Assembly: GCA_019633425.1 (NCBI GenBank)
Contig: WSUB01000022.1
Span: forward strand, 1-64,000
Direction: 5' to 3'
DNA length: 64,000 nucleotides
Origin: Tulasnella sp. 424
Taxonomy: Eukaryota; Basidiomycota; Agaricomycetes; Cantharellales; Tulasnellaceae
The position numbers were made by a program, and so were the translations under genes. How positions within the stretch are numbered: the first letter of the stretch is position 1; every line of letters begins with the position of its first letter. Of the stretch, positions 10,998-23,107 are shown piece after piece. Below the pieces are notes generated by a model. The model had not been told where the DNA came from. It saw only the letters and a program-made list of their open reading frames with translations, and did no database searches.

Positions 10998-13505
10998 CGC
11001 AGCCAGGTTGAGCAATGCTCGCCAGCCCTCGAAACAGCGTTCAACGGAGCAGCAATTCAAGATGTCGCTGGGTCTCGTCAAGCCACCATGCCGCTGACCG
11101 ACGATATTTCGGGCAACCTCGACGTCCTCTACTACGGTCTGGACATTGATACCGGTGCGGCGGATTTGTGGGTTCCTGTGAATTGCCCAGACTGTGCGCA
11201 TCTGGGGTATCAAGCGGATAGAAGTTCGACATATCGGGAGACTGGAGAGGATTTCCCTGTGAAACATGTTCGGCTGGCTTTTCCGACCCTTTTCATCGAT
11301 TTTTTTGGCTAGCAATCGTGTTTAAGGGAACTGGTGAAGTCAGCGGTGTGTAGGCGCAGGATCGAGTCTCGGTTGGCTCTCTGGTTGTTGACAATCCATA
11401 TTTTTGGGGCTGTTGATCAGGAGTCCAACGACTTTGGCAACACCCCGAGCGACAGTCTCATTGGTATGTGCAATTAGTATTGAGCTTTCCTTGGCTATTG
11501 TACGGTTGTGATAGAGTCCATGGACAAAATATAAGCAGCGCACGGGCCTTCGTGCCCCTTTCACCCGGTCAGGGGGGGACCCCGTCGCTTGAACGTCGGG
11601 ATAAAGGGGACCAAGTTGTCACCGTGACAGACTCAATCATGTCACTCAATAGAGAGTCTTGGGCATGGGCTAGCGAGACGAGCTCATGCTAACGGGGTGG
11701 GCTCGCTAGCCATTCTAGTAATCTTATTGAAGTGAGGACCATGCATAGGTGGGGCACAACGGTGCCGAGGCTTGTAAGGTTTTTCCTGATTGGGTCGGAG
11801 AAGTCGCTGCTCGAGTGTACGAAGAAGTCGGAAAACCAACGATTTCGATGACGGATGCCTGGGCGGTATTCGCTTTGATGATTGGGACCTTTGTAGATGC
11901 TATTGACGCAACATAGGAAGGTATAGTACTTCCCATTCCTATCTTACGATGATTTTCACTGACCTCGGACGCCTTTCTCAACGCACTAGCTGCCGATTAG
12001 GATTTTTCTATGGCCTAGTTGTATCATATGTATACCATTAACCCTATATACTCATTCCATTTTACTGTATGGTGATTCAGCGCGTTGGCATGATTGTAGC
12101 AGGAGAATGGCGGCGGTCAAGCGCTCGAGCTCCGCAGCCGCCCTCCACGAAATAGTCGCGCCCCTTACTCTTTACCACAGATAATAGCCGAACTGGTTTC
12201 GCGAATTCAATGTTCTTTTTACTATTATTTTCCACGTTGAATCAGATGATTTGGCCTGGTGGTTCATGCTCGGCAGCTTGTGCAAAATGCGATGCCAGGG
12301 GTAACTCAAGGCAACGCAAATCTACGCAGATGCGACCCAAGGGGGAACCGAAACCTCCTTTTGTAAATTTTGACACTAAACCGTCCCCTCCATCAGCGAA
12401 ATGTTTCAAATCCAATACTGATTCATTTTTACACTCTTCCTGTACAACAAATGCGGCGATCACATCGTCAAGGACGTGGACCGCCCTCGATTTGCATATA
12501 AGGTATTAGTAGCCCTCCTCGAGTGCCCCCGGCCCGCGGGCCGCCACTTTGGGGGAGCATCGAGCAACCAGCAAAAACTCCGGGCAAGGCATCGGGCTCT
12601 GGACTGGTGGCACCCACGACGACGACGTCGGCAGTATACGTTGTTTTCGGCGGCGCGTCACGCTCTCGAAAGTGACATATACTTGGGGTAGCAAGGGTGC
12701 CTCCGGGGTCCCTTGTCGGGGCTCAAATTCGCTTGCCGCGCGTGCCGTTTGTCCATGGACTCTATCACAACGTTACTATTGTCTCAGCGAGCAGGCTTTT
12801 CAGGAATGGTGTTCAGCATTGTTGCTTCGTCTGGTCAACCCACGTCCTTCGAAAATCTCATACATGCCAACAAAGTCGCTGCTCCCATCTTCTCCCTCCC
12901 TCTCACCCGGCGCAAGTCCACTGGTTCCACGCTCTGCCTCGGTTGCTACGATTCTTTAAAAGCTGTCGGTCCTGTCACATGGGTTCCGGTCACCAGCATG
13001 ACGTACTGGGCAGTGTCCATGGCTGCGACGCAAGTGAACGGAAACTCGGTCACCATGTCCAAGATCATCATCGCCGCTATCGACTCTGGGACGTCCCTCA
13101 TCTACGTTCCCCAAGACATCGCTTCGGCTATCTACCGGCAGATTCCTGGCGCTCAACGAGCTGAGCAGAAGTACGGCCCGGGATTCTGGACGTATCCTTG
13201 CAACTCGAAGTTGAACATTCAGTTCAAGTTCGGCGGCAGCTTCTTCGCTCTGAACCCCGTGGATTTTAACACGGGATCTGGTTCTCCGTGAGTGGCGCCT
13301 CGTTGCGAGTGTACGCTTGGCGTGTATTCTGACGCCCGTCCCTTCTCATAGGACTCGCGTTGGTGGTATTGTCGGTATGGGTGACAATTTCCCCGACGAT
13401 TTGGCTATCATTGGGGACGAGTGCCTCAAGTCGTGGTACTCGGTTTACGACTATTCGCATGGCGCTCGTGTTGGACTGGCTCCCAGCGTCAATAGTCACG
13501 CGTAA
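10998..13505 (+). pseudogene. Type A aspartic protease pseudogene, split by a transposon
   Basis: Similar to A1b over exons 2-5 but broken several ways. Exon 1 and the start of exon 2 are missing. Twelve residues just before the first active site are deleted in frame (YYG joined to LDIDTGAADLW). The intron 2 acceptor has become TTTAAG. A stop codon (TAG at 11351) and a nearby frameshift interrupt exon 3, and a 1273-nt element sits in intron 3. The exon 4-5 part (12793-13505) still reads openly, with AIDSGTSLIYVP, but one conserved cysteine is now Arg (TRVGG) and another residue has become Cys (DECLKSW). It cannot make an active protease as it stands. It belongs to unit 2 and precedes B2. Confidence 0.88.
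11502..12774. mobile_element. Non-autonomous DNA transposon (hAT-like) in pseudogene intron
   Basis: The element is flanked by 24-nt perfect terminal inverted repeats (11505-11528 and 12748-12771, reading GTTGTGATAG inward). Flanking GCTATTGT (11494-11501) and ACTATTGT (12775-12782) form a probable 8-bp target duplication with one mismatch. The uninterrupted intron of A1b (7676-7734) shows the empty site. The inside has no long ORF or transposase motif, only short frames, and contains a 10-bp hairpin (11668-11677 with 11702-11711). An 8-bp duplication suggests hAT, but family assignment is inference. The element ends before the acceptor of intron 3, so it was inserted into the intron. Confidence 0.75.
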
Positions 13506-14302
13506 AGGCCCTCCGTAACCCTATCTTTATTCTTCGTTCCCAATCATGTGTATACCATCCAACGTGTTATAATGGAAAATTGTCTCGTGAAGGCTCTTTG
13601 CTGTGCCTAATTGGATCAAGATTAACGCGCGCGGGAGGACTTCTGTGAGGATTTCGGATTTAGTAATTAGCGCGGTTCACAGCCTTGATGTCCGGAGAAG
13701 CCGAAAGGTACCGTCGGCCTCATGTGCCCCTTGCACGTTTCTTCCCGCAGATCCCTAGCATCGGCGGCCCCCGCATTGCCAAGTCCGTCGCATCAAACAC
13801 AAATCTATTTTTAGCATTACAACCTTATCTTCCACTTTCAGACCCTTAACCCAACCTCCCATTTCCATCGCCGTGAGGCCGAAGGAGCCATTTCGGCTAG
13901 TATTTATTCATAGGTACTTCCTCATCGCGATGCGTCGTTTTAGCTTGTGCAAATGGCCGCGCGTTGGTGGCGGGTTCCCAGGCATGGACCCCGTGGATAT
14001 CAGATGATTTTCTTGCCATGCACGAAAGCCACGAAATTTCCTTCACATCGCATTGCTTTATGCCGTTCCCGCTCGATTTGGCGCCTATTCATTTCTTGGG
14101 GCACCCGAAATGGCAATGCCTCGGTCGCTCCACCTGACTCATTGACCATTCCTGTGGGACTTGCGCATGCCTTCATCTCGACCCTCCGCAGGGTTCAAGG
14201 CTATAAAATGCACCATTTCCGAAAGGGCAATCAACATCATCTGCATTCCTCTCGCAGTCTCACAAATCAAGTTTACGACGAATCAAGTTTACGAGGACTC
14301 CC
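13506..14302 (+). repeat. Conserved unit spacer, copy 2
   Basis: Nearly full-length copy of the spacer at 8446-9221, with small indels only. It carries the CCG-N12-CGG palindrome (13879-13896) and the B2 TATA box. Confidence 0.8.
14202..14208 (+). promoter_or_regulatory. TATA box of B2
   Basis: TATAAAA follows GGGTTCAAGGC, about 100 nt before the B2 start at 14303. Confidence 0.65.
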
Positions 14303-15924
14303 ATGGTTCACTTTTCTATCATCTCCGCCGGCATCCTCGCTGCCGCCTCCCTCGTCTCCGCCACACCTGTCCCATCCAACGACGACCCCAAAGCTCGCAT
14401 CGTCCCCTTCGTCAACAAGCATGCTGCAGCTCGTCGTTCCGAGAGCTACAGCTTTTCTGAAACCACCAAAAGGGACTTGCATCGAATTCAGAGACGTAAC
14501 GAACGTGATGCGGCTTTGATGAAACGTTCAGGGACGGAACTCCTCAGAGTGAAGAACACGGCCGCTGCCCTTGAGCCCTTCGATATCGACTGCCACCGCA
14601 AAGCTCGCACTAAGAAGAGGCAAGGTTCCTCTACCAATCCTTTGGTGAACAATGCCGATGGATGTAAGTATTCTCTGACCGTTTGGGCTCCGTCGGCCGC
14701 CGTTCGCTTACCACCCTGTTCTCACCAGTGTACTACGGCAACATCGACATCGGTACCCCTGCTCAAGTCACCACCATCGACTTCGACACGGGTTCGTCCG
14801 ACTTGATCGTCCCCTCGACCGCCTGCGGGAACTGCACCGGACCCTTCTTCGACACCTCCAAGTCGACTTCCTTCGCCACGACGAGCCAGGCCTTCTCAAC
14901 TTCCTTCGGTGATGGTTCGACCGCCGACGGTGTGGTCTCTACTGAGACTGTCGCCATCGGAAGCCTTAGCGTGAAGACCCAAACTTTCGCCGTCATCAAT
15001 CAGGCCTCGAAGGGCTTCGACGGTCCCAACTCCGGCTTGATGGGTTTGGCGTTCCCGACCAATGCTCACACGGGAGGGGCTCCCTGGTTCATAAACCTCG
15101 CGCAAGCAGGTGCATTGGCCTCGAACGTCGTTTCGTTCTACCTTAGCCGACAAGGAGCTGATGGTTCGGAGTTGTGCGTCGGTTGCATCGACTCGGCCAA
15201 GTTCACTGGCCAGCCAGAGTATTTCCCTTTGACCCCTGGCAATGCTAGCCAAATCTATTGGGATATCCAGGTGAGTATATGGTGTTGCCTTCCCTCAAGT
15301 CTACCACCTGGTTCAAGTTGACTAATCCAATTCTCTCCCTCACAGACCCAAGGCTTCACGGTCGGCGGTCAACTCGTCCCTCAAGCCATGACCGCCACCA
15401 TCGACTCCGGCACCGCTCTAATCTACGTCCCTCCCTCTTATGCTACCGCATTGTACGCGAAGATTCCCGGCGCTCAAGCCGCCTCCGACAACAAACAGTT
15501 TACCTTCCCTTGCGCAAATGCGGCTTCCCTCCAAGTCGGANNNNNNNNNNNNNNNNNNNNNNNNNNNNNNNNNNNNNNNNNNNNNNNNNNNNNNNNNNNN
15601 NNNNNNNNNNNNNNNNNNNNNNNNNNNNNNNNNNNNNNGATTCCCGGCGCTCAAGCCGCCTCCGACAACAAACAGTTTACCTTCCCTTGCGCAAATGCGG
15701 CTTCCCTCCAAGTCGGAATCATGTTCGGAAGTTCGACTGTCTTCAACATCAACCCCACCCAATTTATCGCCGCTGCTGACCAAGCTACGGGCACTTGCAC
15801 TGGTGCTATCATGTCTTCTGGACAGGAGGACGGTGTTGCGCTTGTTGGAGATGCATTCATGAGTACCTGGTACTCGATCTTTGATTATGGTAACATGAGA
15901 GTTGGTTTCGCTCAGGCTGTTTAG
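14303..15924 (+). CDS. Secreted pepsin-like aspartic protease B2 (type B; assembly gap inside)
   Basis: Exons 14303-14663, 14729-15270 and 15346-15924. The signal peptide is two residues shorter than in B1, followed by a propeptide ending ARTKKRQG. Active-site motifs are DFDTGSSDLIVPS and TIDSGTALIYVPP; the C-terminus is WYSIFDYGNMRVGFAQAV. Exon 3 contains 98 N, with the same 79 nt on both sides. The 177 extra nt keep the frame, so a naive translation is open but ~59 residues too long. The true protein is probably about 434 aa like B3, whose exon 3 is nearly identical. It follows the split type A pseudogene and is followed on the other strand by a gag-domain gene relic. Confidence 0.85.
15541..15638. 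other. Assembly gap (98 N) flanked by a 79-nt duplicate
   Basis: Bases 15462-15540 and 15639-15717 are identical (79 nt), and the paralogue B3 has this segment only once. This is typical of two contig ends that overlap but were not merged. Confidence 0.9.
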
Positions 15925-16566
15925 TTTTTTGATGTAATGCTGAGGATGATATCATGATGATCTACTTCTTTTTTACGACTTGAACATTCTCTTGTATAGT
16001 ACTTTAGGGTTACGCTTCATCACGGACTTCTTCGGTAGACCCTAGTTACAAACCTTCATATATTCTCCCTTGGATTGATTGGACAACAATTTACGCGCTC
16101 GTCTCGGCATACTCCACTACTTGGGAGGTGTACAAATGTATTTGAAAGTTTCCAACCGATGGAAGTCGGAATACTCAGTAACAGCAGCGTGGAGACACCG
16201 CTTCACCGCCGCATTCACCATTACCGAAGAACTTTGTAAAATGCAGTAAGGCAGAACATCATTCGCTACTAACTTTTGTTGTTAAACGGAGAATTCCAGA
16301 TGCATGCGAGGGGCTCGAAAGAACCTTGAGTTGGGCCAAGCGGTCACGATTCAGCGCCGTTTATTAGTGTTAGCTCGCAGCACCTGGTTGATTAAATCTC
16401 TGTGTACTGTATGTCTTGGAGAAAGTCGTCGAATGTTATATACGCGAAGAGTGTAACCTGTCTCTGGTACCCAGAGACTTGCAACTATCGATACTGTGGT
16501 CTATCCGTCGTCTGTAGCTTGATTTCAATTGACACATTTATAGAATGACGCGCTAGATTATTATAT
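15925..16566. other. B2 3' flank, no gene
   Basis: Resembles 20332-20700 after B3 (CTCGTCTTGGC-like block, GGGAGGTGTACAAA, AACTTTGTAA), so it is part of the duplicated unit. I see no gene. Confidence 0.5.
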
Positions 16567-16950
16567 CTACAGAGCCTCGAACAGGAGTTGCTTGGATGTC
16601 TGACGTAAGTGGAAGTTTTTATAATAGGTGAAGTTAGAGCTTACAAGTCTTTCAACCTGGTTGGGATTCCAATGCTTCGAAAATGTAGCTAAATCGCTGG
16701 TGAGGGCCAGTCCCTTCGTGTCGATGAATACGTAGGCCTCGAGGCAGTATCGAACTTGAAAAACGTTAACTGTCAACAAAGTCGCACTAGAGAACAATAG
16801 AAGATGCGCTGACCCCCGTCCTGCCACATCAGTGGTAGGAGAGCTCCATCGCTTCCCACGTTCCAGAGATCTACTATAATTTCGCCCATTACCGGTCGAC
16901 CGTTCCCATACTTCAAGGACGACGTATAACCAGGTGATGCCTTTTTGACC
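16567..16950 (-). pseudogene. Gag-domain protein gene relic, copy 1 (3' exons only)
   Basis: On the minus strand the last exons of the family survive. A segment contains GEIIVDLWNVGSDGALLPL, then YCLEAYVFIDTKGLALTSD, and the end reads TSKQLLFEAL plus stop. They align with the intact copy at 31077-32435. The N-terminal gag-like exons are missing: at ~16950 the sequence passes straight into a truncated type A protease, so a deletion joined two parts of the unit. Confidence 0.6.
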
Positions 16951-18104
16951 TTTTCGGGCAACCTCGACGTCCTCTACTACGGCCCGATCAGCACGGGAAG
17001 CCAGAAACAGCAGATGACGGTGGACATTGATACTGTACCAGTTCAGCAGATTGATGGGCTCCTGTGAGTTGTACCGACTGTCCGCACCCTAGATATCAAC
17101 CGGATAGAAGCTCGACGTATCAGGAGACGGGATAGGATTTCCCTGTGAAATATGTTTGTACGGCTCTTCCGGTCTTTTTTATCAATTTCTAGGCTGACGA
17201 TTGTGTTTCAGCGAACTGGTGATGTCAGCGGCGTGCAGGCGCAGGATTGAGTCTCGGTTAGCTCTCTGGTTGTCGACGACCAATATTTTGGGCTGTGGAT
17301 GACGCCTTTAGGAACACCCCGAGCGACGGTCTTATTGGAATGGACAGTTAGTATTAAACTGCTCTTGGGTATAGTCTCAACGAAAATACTTTTCAGGAAT
17401 GGCGTTCAGCACTATCGATTCGTCTGGTCAACCCGCGTTCTTCGAGAACCTCATCCACGCAAACAGAGTTGCGGCGCCCATTTTCTCCCTCCGTCTCGCT
17501 CGACACCAGACCACAGGTCCTACGCTCTGCCTCGGCGGCTACAATTACCCGAAAGCCGTCGGTTTTGTCACATGGGTTCCAGTCACCAGCATGACGTATT
17601 TGGCAGTGTCTATGGCTGCCACGCAAGTGAACGGACACTTGGTCACCATGTCCAAGAGCATCACCGCCGCTATCGACTCCGGGACGACTCCCATCTACGT
17701 TTCTCAAGACATTGCTTCGGCTATCTACCGGCAGATTCCTAATGCTCAGCGAGCCGATCAGAAGTACGGTCCGGGATTCTGGACGTATCCTTGCAATTCA
17801 AATTTTAAACATCGAGTTCAAGCTCGGCGGCAGCCTCTTCGCGTCGAACCCCGTGGATTTCAACTTGGGTAAAACGGGATTCGGTTCTCCGTGAGTGGCG
17901 CCTCGTTGCAAGTGTCTGCTGGCGTGTATTCTGACGCCCATCCTTTCTCATAGGACTTGTGTTAGTGGTGTCGGTATGGGTGACAGTTTCCCCGACGAAT
18001 TGACTATCGTTGAGGACGAGTTCCTCAAGTCGTGGTACCCGATTTACGACTATTCGCATGGCGCTCGTGTTGGACTGGCTCCCAGCGTCAATAATTACGC
18101 GTAA
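16951..18104 (+). pseudogene. Type A aspartic protease pseudogene, 5' truncated
   Basis: Similar to A1b from FSGNLDVLYYGPIS onward. Exon 1 and most of exon 2 are gone. The first active site is destroyed: DIDTG has become DIDTV followed by unrelated residues and a stop. Exon 3 carries an in-frame stop and deletions. Exon 4 reads openly from GMAFSTIDSSGQ with AIDSGTTPIYVS, then shifts frame near 17810. Exon 5 lacks two residues (TCVSGVGMG). Spacer copy 3 and B3 follow directly. It is the most degraded recognisable type A copy with coding exons. Confidence 0.85.
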
Positions 18105-18878
18105 AGGCCCTCCGCAACCCTATCTTGATTCTTCGTTCCCAACCATGTGCATATACCATCCAACGTGTTGGAATGGAAATTTTTCTTGTGAAGGCTCTTT
18201 GCTGTGCCTAATCGGATCAAGATTAACGCGCGCGGGAGGACTTACCGGCTGTGAGGATTTCGGATTTGGTAATTGGCGCGGTCCACCCCTGACGTTCGGA
18301 GAAGCCGAAAGTACCGCCGGCCTCATGTTCCCCTGCACATTTCTTCCCGCAGATCCCTGGCATCAGCAGCCCCCGCATTGCTAAGTCCGTCGCATCAAGA
18401 CAAATCTATTTTTGGTATTTCTCAAAATGTTCTCTTCCCCCTTCAGACCCTTAGCTCAACCTCCTCGTTCCATCGCCGTGAGACCGAAGGAGCCATTTCG
18501 GCTGCTAGTTATTCATGCGTCGTTTCAGCTTGTGCAAATGGCCTCGCGTTGGTGGCGGGTTCCCAGCCATGGACCCTGCGGATATCAGATGATTTTCTTG
18601 CCATGCACGAAACCCACGAAATTTCCTTCGCTTTATGCCGTTTCCGATCGATTTGGCGCCTATTAATTTCCTGGGGCGCCAAAATAGCAATACCGCTCTC
18701 GCGCTCTACCTTGCTCATTGATCGTTGTTGTGGGGCTTGGGCATGGCTTCATCTCAACCCTCCGCAGGGTTGAAGGCTATAAAACGCACTATTTCCGAAA
18801 GGGCAACCAACATCATCTGCATTCCTCTCGCAGCCTCACTAATCAAGTTTACGACGAATCAAGTTTACGACGACTCCC
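18105..18878 (+). repeat. Conserved unit spacer, copy 3
   Basis: Third near-complete copy of the 8446-9221 spacer. It contains the CCG-N12-CGG palindrome (18484-18501) and the B3 TATA box. Confidence 0.8.
18778..18784 (+). promoter_or_regulatory. TATA box of B3
   Basis: TATAAAA, about 100 nt before the B3 start at 18879, in the conserved GGGTTGAAGGC context. Confidence 0.65.
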
Positions 18879-20331
18879 ATGGTTCACTTTTCTATCATCT
18901 CCGCCACCGCCGGCATCCTCGCTGCTGCCTGCCTCGTCTCCGCCACACCTGTCCCATCCGACAACGATCCCAAAGCTCGCATCATCCCCTTCGTCAACAA
19001 GCATGCTGCAGCTCGTCGTTCAGAGAGCTACAGCTTTTCTGAAACTACCAAGAGGGACTTGCATCGAATTCAGAGACGTAACGAACGGGATGCGGCTTTG
19101 ATGAAGCGTTCAGGGACGGAACTCCTCAGAGCGAAGAACACAGCCGCCGCCCTTGAGCCCTTTGATATCGACTGCCACCGCAAAGCTCGCACTAAGAAGA
19201 GGCAAGGTTACTCTACCGATCCTTTGGTGAACAATGACGACAAGGGTAAGTATTCTCTTACCCTTTAAATTTGTCCTCTGTCGGACGCCGTTCGCTTACA
19301 ACTGTTCTCACCAGTGTACTACGGCAACATTGACATCGGTACTCCCGCTCAAGTCATCACCATCGACTTCGACACGGGTTCGTCCGACTTGGTCGTCCCC
19401 TCGGCCTCCTGCGCAAACTGCACCGGACCCTTCTTCGACCCCTCCAAGTCGACTTCTTTCGCCACCACCAACCAGCCCTTCTCAACTTCCTTCGGTGATG
19501 ATTCAACTGCCTACGGTCTCAACTCTACTGAGACTGTCGCCATCGGAAGCCTTGGCGTACAGACCCAAGCTTTCGCCGTTATCACTCAGGCCTCGAAGGG
19601 CTTCGACGATCCCAACTCCGGCTTGATGGGTTTGGCGTTCCCGACCATTGCTGAGACGCAAGCGACTCCCTGGTTCATGAACTTGGCGCACGCAGGTGCA
19701 TTGGCCTCGAACGTAGTTTCGTTCTACCTGAGCCGACAGGGAGCGGATGGTTCGGAGTTGTGCGTTGGTTGCATCGACTCAGCCAAGTTCACTGGCCAGC
19801 CAGAATATTTCCCTTTGACCCCGGGCGATGCTAGCCAAAAGACTTGGGATATCCAGGTGAGTATTTGGTGCTGTCATCCGTTGAGTTTACCACCTGATTC
19901 AAGTACTAATTCAACTCTCTTCGTCACAGACCCAAGGCTTCACGGTTGGCGGTCAACTCGTCCCCCAAGCCATGACCGCCACCATCGACTCCGGCACCTC
20001 TCTAATCTACGTCCCTCCCTCTTATGCTACCGCATTGTACTCGAAAATTCCCGGCGCTCAAGCCGCCTCCGACAACAAACAGTTTACCTTCCCTTGCGCA
20101 AATGCGGCTTCCCTCCAAGTCGGAATCATGTTCGGAAGTTCGACTGTCTTCAACATCAACCCCACCCAATTCATCGCCGCTGCTGACCAAGCTACGGGCA
20201 CTTGCACCGGTGCTATCATGTCTTCTGGACAGGAGGACGGTATTGCGCTTGTTGGAGATGCATTCATGAGCACCTGGTACTCGATCTTTGATTATGGTAA
20301 CATGAGAGTTGGTTTCGCTCAGGCTGTTTAG
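18879..20331 (+). CDS. Secreted pepsin-like aspartic protease B3 (type B, 3 exons)
   Basis: Exons 18879-19245, 19315-19856 and 19930-20331 give 436 aa. Signal peptide as in B1 (with LAAACLVSA), propeptide ending ARTKKRQG. Active-site motifs are DFDTGSSDLVVPS and TIDSGTSLIYVPP. Cysteines include CANC, LCVGCID, FPC and TCTG; the C-terminus is FDYGNMRVGFAQAV. Its exon 3 is nearly identical to that of B2, whereas exon 2 has more replacements (for example DDSTAYGLNSTE against DGSTADGVVSTE), suggesting recent duplication or gene conversion over exon 3. The flap region has DDST in place of DGST, a change near the substrate cleft. Confidence 0.92.
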
Positions 20332-20700
20332 TCTTTTTGATGCTATACTGCGGATGATATCATGATGATCTACTTCTTTTTTACGACTTGAGAATTTTCT
20401 TTTACAGTACTTTAGTATTACGGACTTCTTCGGTGGACACTAGTTACATACCTCCATATATTCTCCCTTGGTTTGATTGGACAACAAATTACCCGCTCGT
20501 CTTGGCGGATACCACCAATCGGGAGGTGTACAAAGCACTTGAAAACCTCCAACCGACGGAAGTCGTAACGGAATTCACAGTAACAGCAGCATGGAGAAAC
20601 GGTTTCACCGTTACATTCACCTTACCGAGAAGCTTTGTAACATACAATAAGGCAAAACATCACTCGCTCCTAGCTTGCGTTGTTAAACAGAGAACTTCAG
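20332..20700. other. B3 3' flank, no gene
   Basis: Duplicate of the B2 3' flank (15925-16300). The frame at 20388-20780 (+) is not conserved in that copy. Confidence 0.45.
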
Positions 20701-22010
20701 ATGCATGCGAGGGGCTCGAAACAATCTTTGAATCTCGTTGGATTTCCATTGCTTCGAAAACACAGCGATATCGCTGGTGAGAGCCAATCCCTTCCTCTCG
20801 GTGAATACGCAGGCCTCGAGTATCAAACTTGAAAAACGTTGACTGTCAACAAAGTCTCATTAGAGAACGATGGAAGATGCGCTTCCCTCCGTCCTGACAC
20901 ATCAGTGGTACTCCATCGCTTATTACGTTCCAGAGATCTACTATAATTTCGCCCGTTACCGGTCGGCTACTCCCAGACTTCAAGGGCGACGTATAACCAG
21001 GTGATGTCTCTCTAACCTGTGTAATTCCGAGATATCTGAAACGATCAGGGATTGCCAGATATCAATCTCCAATCCCGGTTAACGGATTCGAACTCCGTAC
21101 GTACCCTTTTCTTTCCCTTCCGAGCTGGCTACTCCCGGCTGAATGGTCCCAGAACTGAGCACCTATGTAGCTCTTGACAGCATCCCCATCCTAGGCAAAG
21201 TATAAGTCTATGGTTTGCAGGAGTAGATGTAAGAGAAAATTTTCCCAGCACTTCCAGTATATGGCTTTCCGGCGAATGCTTCACAGTAAGGGCCCTTGAA
21301 ACATTTCGTGTCCTGTGTAAACGCCATACTCGCTGAGATCGCCACACAAATAGGCCGCGCCAGACACATTTGACTGGAGTACAAATTTAATCCTTCCGGT
21401 GGGTGACTGAATGGGTGATATAATGTCACGGGGGGTGGGACCTGCGGCGGGCGGGGTTGTAGCTGATGGGCTGCGTTTCATAAGCCAATCGGACTTGAGC
21501 AAGCTAAAAAATAAGAATTCAGGACGTACGAGGCTTCGCTCGATGGTTGAAAGTGCGAAAGAAGGGCATTGTGAAGAGCATTCCAGCTGTTTCGGACGGC
21601 AGGGTTGAGGAATCTGTATCACTTCAACGCTTGATCCGTAACAGCCGTTCCGGCAAACATGGCAGTCCACTCATCGTCTTTCCACTTTTCAGCACTAAAT
21701 GCTCGTACGTTCACAGATCTGATGAGCTCCTCGGCCTTAGATGCGTCTTTATCCTCGAATCGGATGGAATCTTCCTGTCAACAGCATCCGTTCAGAAAAG
21801 AACCTGGATGAGCCGACTGAGAGAATATACCGTACCAGTCTCGCTCATCATTGCCTTTAAGCCCTTCAAATGACTGCGATTTGCTGGCTTGAAAGAGGTG
21901 TGCGGTCAAGGGGTGTTCAAAGTCCTGGTCCGAACTAGACTGCCTCACTTGTTCAGCATGGCCCGGGCCGCCGTTCGATATCAGGACATACATCCTCCCA
22001 CACTAAAGAT
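20701..22010 (-). pseudogene. Gag-domain protein gene relic, copy 2
   Basis: Minus-strand copy of the gene at 31077-32435, long but damaged. It keeps a start-like exon (MYVLISNGGPG), the segment IRFEDKDASKAEELIRSVNV and the linker PPAAGPTPRDIISP, followed by TGRIKFVLQSNVSGAAYLCG. The gag-like exon carries a stop where the intact copy has the conserved tryptophan (ALRW to ALK-stop). The C-terminal exons are partly deleted near 20730-20760. The upstream flank (22010-22260) also resembles that of the intact copy. Confidence 0.6.
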
Positions 22011-22848
22011 AAGATGCGATTGATAGGAGACACGCCCAATTCAGAACTTGGGTGACGTAATCGCAAGACGCTTGTCGGTGACCTGCTTCTCATGGGTCGT
22101 TCCAGGGAGTTCTACATGATATCGCAAGGCGGGCTAAAGCTGGATCGTCGTCGCTGTGCCTCTAATGGGATGAGATGCTATTGGGACGGCAATGGAGCAT
22201 CCCCCCCGGTCTTTGGATACTTCAAAGGGATTCTTGATAGTTCATAGTTGTCGTGCAATTAGATGCCTAGTTCTTTCTCGGATCTGCCCCATATGAGATG
22301 AATTGTACAGGAAGATCCAAATTTTAAAGGTGGTCCTAAATTTAGACGGGCTATCCACGAACTTGGCTGTGCTACAAGTTCATTGGGGATGCTCGGCGTG
22401 TCTTGGGCAAAAGCACTTGTTTGTCACAACGAGGTGATGTGACGGACACTTCAGTATCAGTCATCAGTCACTCTGTTTGTCTTGTTTTGTGCATGCATGG
22501 AGAGACTACATGCCGCAGACAGGCTACATGTAAACAATACTAACATCCATCATAATTAGAACATGTCGGAAAGCTTGACACGCGCGCAACATCGCGCCGA
22601 CATTTGATATGGCATGGGTGCGACATCCCTTGAACACTCTAGATACCTTCACCGTGTAAGTCCCATGTTTCGGGTGAAAGCACCGCTCCAACACGAACGC
22701 AACACGGGCGAGACACCGCTTGGGCACGATCCGTGTTTCCGGAAATGCCCAGGTCGTGTTGGAGGTCATAACACGTCACGGTCACGGTCACGGGTCGTGA
22801 CTCTTCCATGCGACGTGTCCCCTCCCAAGTCACGACTGCTTTCCCGTT
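22011..22848. other. Unit flank, no gene
   Basis: The left part resembles 30420-30600 and 32550-32720 (the upstream flank of the gag-domain gene). The rest holds short repeated CACGGT/AACACG motifs and no recognisable gene. Confidence 0.4.
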
Positions 22849-23107
22849 GTGATTCTTCGTTCCCAATCGTGTGCATATCATCTAACGCGTGAAGTTGAAG
22901 AATCGTCATGTGAAGGCTCTTTGCTGTGCCGCGCGGGAGGCCTCGTCAGCGGTGAGGATTTCGGATTTGGTAAGACTTGTCGTACGATTTCTGGGACATT
23001 TGCCACTCTGATAGTCAGGAAAATGACAGGGAAAAATCTAATATTTACCTTATATGGGTAACTGTCTCAGGGAAATTCTGTGCGTTGAAACTCCCACGAT
23101 AACCTTA

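Noticed and set aside
11746..11920. Transposase remnant in the 1.27-kb element
   Set aside because: A ~55-codon open stretch exists, but it has no DDE or hAT dimerisation motif and no ATG context.
21060..21100. Another tRNA-like GATTCGAACTCC
   Set aside because: It lies within the gag-domain gene relic at the place where the sister copies have the intron after the GTG codon block. No cloverleaf.
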